Assembly (NCBI GenBank): GCA_016213845.1
Contig: JACQZN010000081.1
Coordinates: 1-57,422 of the forward strand
Source of the DNA: Candidatus Wallbacteria bacterium
GTDB taxonomy: Bacteria > Muiribacteriota > UBA6191 > JACPRK01
DNA length: 57,422 nt
Direction of reading: 5' to 3'
Both the position numbers and the translations under genes were made by a program. The notes beneath the pieces were generated by a model that was not told where the DNA came from, did not search any database, and was given only the letters and a program-made list of their open reading frames with translations. How positions within the stretch are numbered: position 1 is the first letter of the stretch; the number at the start of each line of letters is the position of its first letter. Below, one piece after another: positions 52,036 through 57,422 of this stretch.

Positions 52036-52503
52036 TCAGGAGCGGCGCGTGGCGGACTGGGCCAGCTCCTCGTGCTTGCTGACGCGGAAGTCGGCGAGCA
52101 CGACCTGCTGGATGGTGCGGTCGGGGGCGATCAGGTAGGAGACGCGGCGCACGCCGATGCCGAGCGGGCCGTTGGCGCCATAGATGCGGATGACGCTCTT
52201 GTCGGGGTCAGCCAGCAGCGGGAACGGGAGCGCGTGCTCCTTTCGGAACCGAGCGTGGCTGGCCGGGTCCTGGGGGCTGACGCCGAGAACGTGGACGCCG
52301 GCGGCGCGCATGTTGGCGTAGATGTCACGGAACATGCAGGCCTGCTTGGTGCAGACCGGCGTGAAGTCCGCCGGATAGAAGTAGAGCAGCACGGGACCGG
52401 TCTCGAGCATCTTCGAGAGCTTCACCTGGTTGCCCGAGTCGTCGGTCAGCTCGAAGTCGGGAGCGATGTCGCCTTCGTTGAACATGTGGGGACATGATGG
52501 CAT
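52036..52503 (-). CDS. AhpC/TSA-family peroxiredoxin (Bcp/PrxQ-like)
   Basis: 155 aa from ATG 52503; ATG 52485 (149 aa, starting MFNEGDIAPDFEL) is an equally likely start because the family normally begins there. Peroxidatic Cys is in PADFTPVCTKQAC with the P-x3-T-x2-C signature; a second Cys five residues later is the resolving Cys of atypical two-Cys Bcp/PrxQ enzymes. Further family residues are FRKEHALPFPLLADPDKSVIR and RVSYLIAPDRTI. It reduces hydroperoxides in the cytoplasm using thioredoxin. The upstream region holds a heptamer tract. Confidence 0.92.
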   Translation of the reverse strand: MPSCPHMFNEGDIAPDFELTDDSGNQVKLSKMLETGPVLLYFYPADFTPVCTKQACMFRDIYANMRAAGVHVLGVSPQDPASHARFRKEHALPFPLLADPDKSVIRIYGANGPLGIGVRRVSYLIAPDRTIQQVVLADFRVSKHEELAQSATRRS

Positions 52504-52509
52504 GGGGCA

Positions 52510-52652
52510 GTAGTGAGTAGTGAGTAGTGAGTAGCGAGGAGCGAGGAGCGAGGCGATCTCCCCGACGGGCTGCCGGGCTGTCCGGGTTGCAAGCCGGGTA
52601 GATGCGCTGCCCCCCGCCTACTCACTACTCGCTACTCGCTACTCACTACTAC
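52510..52652. repeat. inverted pair of heptamer tracts, GTAGTGA family
   Basis: Left tract 52510-52551: three GTAGTGA, GTAGCGA, two GGAGCGA. Right tract 52616-52652: the reverse complement family (TCACTAC, two TCGCTAC, TCACTAC). About 64 bp of unique DNA lie between. The two could pair into a long imperfect stem. The unit sits between the divergent peroxiredoxin and gmhB starts. Confidence 0.85.
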
Positions 52653-52657
52653 TCTGC

Positions 52658-52663
52658 TATCAT
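52658..52663 (+). promoter_or_regulatory. gmhB -10 box, leaderless arrangement
   Basis: TATCAT is followed by 7 nt (CCGCCTT) and GTG 52671. No Shine-Dalgarno. The box decides the start of gmhB, because the longer frame upstream runs through the heptamer repeats. Confidence 0.5.
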
Positions 52664-52670
52664 CCGCCTT

Positions 52671-53246
52671 GTGGAGCCAGAGGCGCGAGTCGGTGTGTTC
52701 TTCGATCGGGACGGGACGCTCACTGTCGACGGGGAGGGGTATGTCGGGGACCCGGCTCGGGTGGAGCTGCAACCTGGGGCGCGCGAGGCGGTGGCGCTGT
52801 TGAAGGGCGCGGGGGCGCTGCTCTTCGTGGCGACGAACCAGTCTGGAGTGGCGCGTGGCTTCTACGGCGAAGAAGCGATCGGCCGGGTGCAGGCGAGGCT
52901 GGAGGAGTTGCTGGGTGTGCGGTTCGACGCGTGCTACTACTGTCCTCACCACCCCTCGGAGGGGCAGCCGCCGTACCGGCTCGAGTGCCGGTGCCGCAAG
53001 CCGGAGCCTGGGCTGCTGGAGCGCGGGCTGGCGGAGTGGAGCCTGGAGGCGCGGCGGTGCTACCTGGTCGGGGACACCGAGCGGGACCTGGTGGCGGGGC
53101 GGAGGGCTGGCCTCCGCACGGTGTTCTTCATGAATGGAAGCAATGTCGAGCCCTCTGGGGACTTGCGAGACTTTTCGACGGACAGCCTGGTCGTCGCGGC
53201 TGAGTGGATCGCGGCCGATGCCGGCCTGGAGCGGGCGGGGAACTGA
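52671..53246 (+). CDS. gmhB: D-glycero-beta-D-manno-heptose 1,7-bisphosphate 7-phosphatase
   Basis: 191 aa from GTG 52671. HAD phosphatase with nucleophile motif FFDRDGTL, motif II FVATNQSG, and motif III/IV CRKPEPG and LVGDTERD. The zinc-binding insertion of the GmhB family is present (CYYCPHHPSEG ... CRCRKP). It removes the C7 phosphate of heptose 1,7-bisphosphate in ADP-heptose synthesis for LPS inner core. It precedes gmhA and rfaE2 in the same direction. Confidence 0.93.
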   Translation: MEPEARVGVFFDRDGTLTVDGEGYVGDPARVELQPGAREAVALLKGAGALLFVATNQSGVARGFYGEEAIGRVQARLEELLGVRFDACYYCPHHPSEGQPPYRLECRCRKPEPGLLERGLAEWSLEARRCYLVGDTERDLVAGRRAGLRTVFFMNGSNVEPSGDLRDFSTDSLVVAAEWIAADAGLERAGN

Positions 53247-53273
53247 ACGGCCATCGAGCCGGAGACTTGAAGG

Positions 53274-53843
53274 ATGATCGAGCTCATTGCAAGCCAGTTG
53301 CGGGAGTCGGCCGAAGTGAAGCTGGCGATGATCGAAAAAAACGCGGCGGTGATCGCCCGGGCCGCGGAGCTGATAGTGGAGTCGCTTGCGTCGGGGGGGA
53401 AGCTGCTCACGTTCGGCAACGGCGGGAGCGCCGCCGACGCGCAGCACATCGCCGCCGAGCTGTCCGGCCGGTACCTGCGCGAGCGGCCCGGACTCGCCGC
53501 GCTGGCGCTGACGACCAACTCGTCGGCCGTCACGGCGATCGGCAACGACTACGGCTTCGAGGCGATCTTCGCGCGGCAGCTGGAGGGACTCTGCCGGCCG
53601 GGCGACGTGGTGCTGGGCATCACGACGTCCGGAGGCTCGCCCAACGTGGTCCTGGGGCTGCGCAAGGCGCGGGAGCTGGGGGCCCGCACGATTGCGTTCA
53701 CGGGGGCCAAGCCCGGGCCGGTGGACGAGCTGGCCGACGTCACCCTGAAAGTGCCGTCGCTGGCGACGCCGCGCATCCAGGAGGGGCACATCACTGCCGG
53801 CCACATCGTGTGTCACCTGGTGGAGGACCGGTTCGCCGGGTGA
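53274..53843 (+). CDS. gmhA: sedoheptulose 7-phosphate isomerase
   Basis: 189 aa, the normal length. SIS-domain protein with GNGGSAADAQHIAAELSGRY, LTTNSSAVTAIGNDYGFEAI, GITTSGGSPNVV and EGHITAGHIVCHLVE, all highly typical of GmhA. It converts sedoheptulose 7-phosphate to D-glycero-D-manno-heptose 7-phosphate, the first step towards ADP-heptose. It starts 27 bp after gmhB and is followed after 9 bp by rfaE2. Confidence 0.96.
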   Translation: MIELIASQLRESAEVKLAMIEKNAAVIARAAELIVESLASGGKLLTFGNGGSAADAQHIAAELSGRYLRERPGLAALALTTNSSAVTAIGNDYGFEAIFARQLEGLCRPGDVVLGITTSGGSPNVVLGLRKARELGARTIAFTGAKPGPVDELADVTLKVPSLATPRIQEGHITAGHIVCHLVEDRFAG

Positions 53844-53852
53844 GGGGAGCGC

Positions 53853-54353
53853 GTGCGCCTACCAGCGGAAAAGGTGGCCGGCCGCGAGGCGTTTTGCGCG
53901 CGGGCTGCAGCCGTTCGAGAGCGCGGAAAGCGAGTGGTTTTCTCCAACGGATGTTTTGACATCCTTCACGCCGGCCACGTGCGCTACCTGGCGCGCGCGC
54001 GGGCGATGGGGGATGCGCTCTTCGTCGGTGTGAACACGGACCGCTCGGTGCGTGGGCTGAAGGGGCCCTCGAGGCCGCTGGTGGGCGAGGCCGAACGCGC
54101 CGAGGTGCTGGCGGCGCTCGAGTCGGTGGAGTGCGTCACGCTCTTCGATGAGCCGACGCCGCTGGAGCTGATCCTGGCCTGCCGCCCGGACGTGCTGGTC
54201 AAGGGAGGCGACTACACGCGCGAAACCATCGTCGGCGCGGACGCCGTGGAGGGGTGGGGCGGGAAAGTCGTGGCGGTAGCGCTGGAGCCGGGGCTCTCGA
54301 CCAGCTCGCTGGTGGAGCGCATCCTCAGCGGCGACGCAGGAGAGCGGCGATGA
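53853..54353 (+). CDS. rfaE2: heptose 1-phosphate adenylyltransferase
   Basis: 166 aa from GTG 53853 (GAGGGGAG upstream). Nucleotidyltransferase with the HxGH-type site FSNGCFDILHAGHVRYL, then VGVNTDRSVRGLKGPSRPL and the C-terminal KGGDYTRETIVGA and STSSLVERI. It corresponds to the C-terminal half of HldE; the kinase half (rfaE1/HldA) is absent from this window and must be elsewhere. It makes ADP-heptose from heptose 1-phosphate and ATP. It overlaps the next gene by 4 bp (ATGA). Confidence 0.94.
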   Translation: MRLPAEKVAGREAFCARAAAVRERGKRVVFSNGCFDILHAGHVRYLARARAMGDALFVGVNTDRSVRGLKGPSRPLVGEAERAEVLAALESVECVTLFDEPTPLELILACRPDVLVKGGDYTRETIVGADAVEGWGGKVVAVALEPGLSTSSLVERILSGDAGERR

Positions 54354-54979
54354 AGTGGGCCGTCGGGACCTGCTGTCTCTTGCTGGCCCTGGCGGCCGGG
54401 GCGAGGTTCTGGATCTTCAGGCTCCAGGACAAGGAGATCTCGCCCGAGTACTACCAGCGCAAGATGCGCCTGGAGGACTTCGCTCTTCCCGAGACGGCCG
54501 CGCCGCAGGGGTTCCGGATGCCGGCGAACCTCTCCGGCGGCTTCGAGAACCCGTCGGAGCTCAAACCCTCCGAGCTGGCCCGCGCGGTCAAGGCCGTGCC
54601 GGCGTTTCCCGCGCCCTCGAAGACCGTCGCGGCCCACGCGGCCGCCTATGCGAGCGCGCTCGGCGACGAGGTCGTGCTGGTCGCCTGCCAGTACGGCGGC
54701 GCCGCCGACGCGCCCGCGGCGCCTGCCGGTTTCCAGCGCCACGGAGTGTTCCTCGTGACGGCAGTCTCCTCGACGCCGCTCTTGCGAGACAGCTTCATGA
54801 ACGCGCTCTCGGAGCACCTGACGAAGCTGAAGGCCGACTCGGTGAAGCTCAACAAGGTCAAGACGATCGGCAACGTTCTGCTCAAGCTCTTCATGGACAT
54901 CCTGGTGGGAGCCTTCGCCTTCATCCTGGCTCTCTTCCTCGCGAAGTACTTCCTGATCATCAAGCGGGTTGAGGAGTGA
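54350..54979 (+). CDS. membrane protein, hypothetical
   Basis: 209 aa from ATG 54350, coupled to rfaE2 by ATGA. One N-terminal helix (WAVGTCCLLLALAAGARFWI) and one C-terminal helix (FMDILVGAFAFILALFLAKYFLII) enclose a periplasmic region of about 150 residues rich in Ala and Pro. No family recognised. Its last residues (VEE) and stop codon are encoded in the first units of a heptamer tract. Confidence 0.7.
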   Translation: MKWAVGTCCLLLALAAGARFWIFRLQDKEISPEYYQRKMRLEDFALPETAAPQGFRMPANLSGGFENPSELKPSELARAVKAVPAFPAPSKTVAAHAAAYASALGDEVVLVACQYGGAADAPAAPAGFQRHGVFLVTAVSSTPLLRDSFMNALSEHLTKLKADSVKLNKVKTIGNVLLKLFMDILVGAFAFILALFLAKYFLIIKRVEE

Positions 54980-55063
54980 GGCTTGAGGAGTGAGGCCTCA
55001 GGCCTCAGGCGTCAGAAGTCAGGCCTCACCCCTCGATTCTCACCCCTCGATTCTCGATTCTCC
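54966..55063. repeat. heptamer tract of 14 in-phase units from several families
   Basis: GGGTTGA, GGAGTGA, GGCTTGA, GGAGTGA, two GGCCTCA, GGCGTCA, GAAGTCA, GGCCTCA, CCCCTCG, ATTCTCA, CCCCTCG, ATTCTCG, ATTCTCC. The 7-bp register is unbroken although the unit changes from the GGCTTGA type to the GGCCTCA type and then to the reverse complement of GAATCGA. Confidence 0.9.
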
Positions 55064-55081
55064 CCGTGGCAGAATGGGGAC

Positions 55082-55483
55082 GTGCTGTACGTCGTTCTGA
55101 CTTGCGTGGTCGTCGCGGTGATCGTCTCGGCGGCGCTGAAGTATCGGCGCAGCGCTTCGAGGCTGCCGACGTTGCAGGCGATTCTCTACTTTCTTCGCCT
55201 GGGCGCGGAGTTCGACATGCGCGAACCCGTCCGGGCGCGGGGAATTCTGGACGCCGTCCGGCGAGCACGCAGCCCCGAGGAGCGGACCAAGGCCGAGGAG
55301 ATCCTGCGGGTCGTCGTGGCCCAGGGCCCGCCGGCCCAGGTCCAGCCCGCCCTCGCCGTCGCCTGGGCGCTCGGCTTCGCCGATTTCGAGAGCCTCCTTG
55401 CGACTGCCATCTCCCGCGAGTGTCTCACCCGCGCCGCCTGGGACGACGGCCTGGAGCTCCTTCAGGCACATTTGAAGGCTTGA
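55082..55483 (+). CDS. small membrane-anchored hypothetical protein
   Basis: 133 aa from GTG 55082; the frame upstream is repeat-derived. One N-terminal helix (LYVVLTCVVVAVIVSAALKY) is followed by an alpha-helical, Ala/Arg-rich cytoplasmic domain of repeat-like helices (PVRARGILDAVRRARSPEER, then VQPALAVAWALGFADFESLL). No family recognised. CAGAAT lies 6 nt before the GTG, possibly another leaderless start. The stop lies in a heptamer tract. Confidence 0.6.
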   Translation: MLYVVLTCVVVAVIVSAALKYRRSASRLPTLQAILYFLRLGAEFDMREPVRARGILDAVRRARSPEERTKAEEILRVVVAQGPPAQVQPALAVAWALGFADFESLLATAISRECLTRAAWDDGLELLQAHLKA

Positions 55484-55560
55484 GGCTTGAGGCTTGAGGG
55501 GTGAGGCTTGAGGCTTGAGGCTTGAGGGGTGAGGCTTGAGGCTTGAGGCGTGAGGAGTGA
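55477..55560. repeat. heptamer tract, GGCTTGA family, 12 units
   Basis: Twelve exact 7-bp units: three GGCTTGA, GGGGTGA, three GGCTTGA, GGGGTGA, two GGCTTGA, GGCGTGA, GGAGTGA, giving a 28-bp higher-order period. The first unit supplies the TGA stop of the preceding gene. Confidence 0.92.
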
Positions 55561-55651
55561 GGTGGGCAGGGGGTTGGCTCGAGAAGTCAGGCTCGAGGGG
55601 GACGGGGTCGGCGTGGGAGGGGGGGGCTCTTCGGGCCGTAGCTGGGCGAGC

Positions 55652-55719
55652 CTACTGGCTACTGACTACTGACTACTCCTCCCCTTCCACCTTCTACCTT
55701 CTACCTTCCATCTTCTTTC
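55652..55719. repeat. heptamer tracts, CTACTGA and TTCTACC families
   Basis: CTACTGG, two CTACTGA, CTACTCC (55652-55679), then after 5 bp TTCCACC, two TTCTACC, TTCCATC, TTCTTTC (55685-55719). A C-rich run follows. It ends about 30 bp before the lexA promoter. Confidence 0.85.
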
Positions 55720-55747
55720 CCCCCCCCCTCCTTGCGCGTGTGTATTT

Positions 55748-55768
55748 CGCGTGGTATATTCCCATGCG
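55748..55768 (+). promoter_or_regulatory. lexA -10 box within a candidate operator
   Basis: CGCGTGG, 7 nt, CCATGCG: an imperfect dyad (6 of 7 pairs) whose spacer contains TATATT (55755-55760). The last base abuts ATG 55769. This is a candidate autoregulatory LexA site combined with a leaderless -10; the family's site in this lineage is not known to me. Confidence 0.35.
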
Positions 55769-56368
55769 ATGACGCTCAATCTGTCCGAAAAACAGTTGAA
55801 GGTCCTGGAGCGGTTGCGGCAGTTTGCGCGTGAGCGCGGGTACATGCCGAGCTTGCGGGAGCTGGCGCAGGAGCTGGGGATCGCGTATGCGACGGTTCGG
55901 CAGCACCTGGACGCCTTGAAGCGGAAGGGGTTCCTGGCCAGCGACGGGCAGGCGCACGGGTTGTCGTTGTTGCGGGAGAAGCTGGGCTCCGAAGCGGGTG
56001 TGGAAGTGCCGGTGATCGGGACCATCGCAGCGGGCCGGCCGATCGAGGCTCTGGAGGCTGTCGAGAGACCGATCGTGGTCTCGGCGCAGATGGCCCGTGG
56101 CGAGGCCTACGCCCTGCGGGTGAGGGGCGACTCGATGGTGGACGATCACATCCTGGACGGGGACTACGTGATCGTGGAGCCTGCCTCGACGGTCGACGAC
56201 GGCGCCATCGCCGTGGCCCTGCTGGAAGACGGCACGGCCACGCTCAAGCGCGTTTATCGCGAGAAGGGCCGCATCCGGCTCCAGCCGGCCAATCCGGCGA
56301 TGTCTCCCCTCTACGTGAAGAAGCTGCGCATCCAGGGTCGCGTTCGAGGTGTGTTGCGATGCACCTGA
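55769..56368 (+). CDS. lexA: LexA SOS repressor
   Basis: 199 aa from ATG 55769, the start at which the LexA N-terminus begins (MTLNLSEKQLKVLERLRQFA). N-terminal winged HTH: YMPSLRELAQELGIAYATVRQHLDALKRKGFL. C-terminal S24 peptidase: the self-cleavage Ala-Gly in GTIAAGRP, catalytic Ser in RVRGDSMVDDHI and catalytic Lys in TATLKRVY, and DGDYVIVEPA. It represses SOS genes and cleaves itself when RecA is activated. It is directly upstream of imuA and imuB, the arrangement of the SOS-inducible mutagenesis cassette. Confidence 0.96.
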   Translation: MTLNLSEKQLKVLERLRQFARERGYMPSLRELAQELGIAYATVRQHLDALKRKGFLASDGQAHGLSLLREKLGSEAGVEVPVIGTIAAGRPIEALEAVERPIVVSAQMARGEAYALRVRGDSMVDDHILDGDYVIVEPASTVDDGAIAVALLEDGTATLKRVYREKGRIRLQPANPAMSPLYVKKLRIQGRVRGVLRCT

Positions 56369-56405
56369 AGCAGCGCACCGCTTTCCTGTGTCGTCTCCAG
56401 CCCCC

Positions 56406-57029
56406 ATGCATTCCGCGCTGCAACATCTCCAGAATGTGCTCGCCGAGCGATTCCCCGAGGCGTCTCGGAGAGTCGTGTCCGCGGGGGTGTTGCCGACGGG
56501 AATGGCGGAGGTCGACGCCCGCTTGCCCGGGGGCGGCTTGCCGAAGGGGTGTCTCATCGAGCTCGGAGGAGGGCTTTCGTCAGGCAAGGGGACCGTGACC
56601 GACCGGCTGGTGGCGTCGCTGACGCTGGCGGCCGGCTGGGTCGGGTATGTCGATCTGCCGGCGACGCTCTATCCGCCGTCACTGGCCTCTGCCGGAGCCC
56701 GGCTGGATCGGCTGCTGATTGTCCGGCCGAGCGCGCTGCCCCAGGCGCTCTGGGCGTGCGAGCTGCTGGTCCGCTGCCGGGGATTCGATCTGGTGGTCTT
56801 CGATCTCACGATCGCTCCGTCACCGGTGCTGGCCCCCGCTCCTCTGCACCGGCTGGCCCGGGTCGCCGAGCAAGGACAGGCCGTCGTCCTCTTCGTGACG
56901 CAGTCCAGCCGCGAGCTCGATCGCCGGCCTCTCCCGCCCGGCGTCACCGCGCTGCGTCTGGCTGTGACGCGCTCCCGCTGTGGCCTGGATGTGAATGTCG
57001 TGAGGAGGAGAGTAGGGAGTAGCGAGTAG
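56406..57029 (+). CDS. imuA: ImuA-like RecA-related protein
   Basis: 207 aa from ATG 56406; GTG 56349 is in frame and inside lexA. A RecA-like fold shortened at both ends: LPKGCLIELGGGLSSGKGTV with a Walker A (GLSSGKGT), LTLAAGWVGYVDLPATLYP and DLVVFDLTIAP (Walker B region). It resembles ImuA/SulA-like partners of the ImuB-DnaE2 translesion complex. The last residues (VGSSE) and the stop are encoded by GTAGGG/AGTAGCG heptamers. Confidence 0.85.
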   Translation: MHSALQHLQNVLAERFPEASRRVVSAGVLPTGMAEVDARLPGGGLPKGCLIELGGGLSSGKGTVTDRLVASLTLAAGWVGYVDLPATLYPPSLASAGARLDRLLIVRPSALPQALWACELLVRCRGFDLVVFDLTIAPSPVLAPAPLHRLARVAEQGQAVVLFVTQSSRELDRRPLPPGVTALRLAVTRSRCGLDVNVVRRRVGSSE

Positions 57030-57178
57030 CGAGTAGTGAGTAGTGAGTAGTGAGTAGGAGAATCGAGAATCGAGAAGGGGGCACGTCTTCGGGACACGCT
57101 CGCATCCTGCATCCCTTCCATCTTCCACCTTCTACCTTCCACCTTCTATCTTCCACCTTCCATCTCCCCCCTTCCCCC
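57011..57178. repeat. heptamer tracts filling the imuA-imuB gap
   Basis: 57011-57059: AGTAGGG, two AGTAGCG, three AGTAGTG, AGTAGGA. 57060-57073: two GAATCGA in the same phase. 57116-57178: TTCCATC, TTCCACC, TTCTACC, TTCCACC, TTCTATC, TTCCACC, TTCCATC, TCCCCCC, TTCCCCC, exactly nine heptamers ending at the ATG of imuB. Only about 42 bp of unique sequence remain between. Confidence 0.9.
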
Positions 57179-57422
57179 ATGCTCTGCATCACCATCGAAG
57201 ACTTCCTGGTCGCGGTCCATGCGCGCGAACGGCCCGAGCTGCGGGGCGTGCCGGTCGCGGTCGTGCAGCCAGAGGGGCGGCGCGTAGTGCTGCAGGTCAG
57301 CAGGGAAGCGGTCAGGCTCGCTGTCCTGGTCGGGATGACGCAGGTCCAGGCGCGTGGCGTCAGCTCGGAGCTGGTCTGTCTGGATGCCGCCCCCGCCCTT
57401 TACGCGCAGGCGATTGACGCGC
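57179..57422 (+). CDS. imuB: ImuB-like Y-family polymerase homologue (5' part, cut by window end)
   Basis: 81 codons are visible, open to the end of the window. The N-terminus ITIEDFLVAVHARERPELRG aligns with the Y-family start (DMDAFFASVE-x-R-x-x-PELRG-x-PVAV). At the position of the first catalytic Asp there is Thr, the hallmark of ImuB, which lacks polymerase activity and links DnaE2 to the clamp. VSREAVRLAVLVGMTQVQAR matches the following A-x-x-x-G-V-x-x-GM-x-x-x-QA region. The family assignment relies on this and the lexA-imuA context; a DinB/Pol IV relative is less likely. Confidence 0.8.
   Translation, partial: MLCITIEDFLVAVHARERPELRGVPVAVVQPEGRRVVLQVSREAVRLAVLVGMTQVQARGVSSELVCLDAAPALYAQAIDA

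Overview
The window is a contiguous piece of a high-GC bacterial chromosome. It encodes about 50 genes packed on both strands, many with 4-bp ATGA/GTGA overlaps. The organism is diderm. It has an ADP-heptose (LPS core) cluster (gmhB, gmhA, rfaE2), an alginate-export-type outer-membrane beta-barrel, several lipobox lipoproteins, type IV pilin-like genes and a di-haem cytochrome c peroxidase. I see no rRNA, tRNA, transposase or phage gene. Gene style (secreted metallopeptidases, beta-propellers, DUF362, DUF3616, NTT-HEAT transporter, lexA-imuA-imuB) and the abundant heptamer repeats would fit an Acidobacteriota-like or related deep-branching lineage. That taxonomic guess is inference only and of low confidence.

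Layout. 0.1-2.1 kb: dut and a duplicated-domain ThyX homologue (minus). 2.3-5.8 kb: a secreted C39-like cysteine peptidase, a TylF-type methyltransferase and a convergent MurJ-family flippase. 5.9-11.7 kb: a plus-strand run of SDR, unknown protein, secreted PHP-type hydrolase, secreted HELGH metallopeptidase and TPR protein. 11.7-15.3 kb: a tightly coupled minus-strand minor-pilin operon ending in an FG-GAP propeller. 15.3-17.7 kb: a divergent propeller lipoprotein. 17.9-24.5 kb: DUF3616, rnhA, asnB, DUF362 and a CapK/PaaK-like ligase. 24.7-28.3 kb: a large secreted metzincin divergent from a sigma-54 activator with a degenerate receiver domain. 28.4-32.4 kb: acetyltransferase, histidine phosphatase, cupin, a probable CRISPR remnant and an AlbA_2/Schlafen-like ATPase protein. 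32.4-36.7 kb: small proteins, argS, an RluA-type pseudouridine synthase and a membrane protein. 37-45.3 kb: a long minus-strand series of NTT-HEAT transporter, cNMP-binding protein, cytochrome c peroxidase, FecR protein, beta-helix lipoprotein with a probable CTG start, and AlgE-like barrel. 45.5-52 kb: a complete peptide-type ABC importer. 52-57.4 kb: peroxiredoxin, ADP-heptose genes, two small membrane proteins, lexA, imuA and the 5' end of imuB (cut by the window end).

Two genome-style features stand out. First, intergenic regions carry tracts of 7-bp repeats of several related families (GGCTTGA, GTAGTGA, GAATCGA, TTCCACC). These join in unbroken 7-bp phase, often begin at a stop codon, and in one case run right up to a start codon. 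Second, several genes have a -10-like TANNNT box 6-8 nt before the start codon and no Shine-Dalgarno, which suggests leaderless transcripts. Other interspersed elements are a perfect 29-bp-arm palindrome at 2.2 kb with a half copy at 24.6 kb, two GC-rich double-hairpin repeats at 17.7 and 19.5 kb, and a dispersed TTCGACAAGCTCAGG-type repeat at 36.8 kb.
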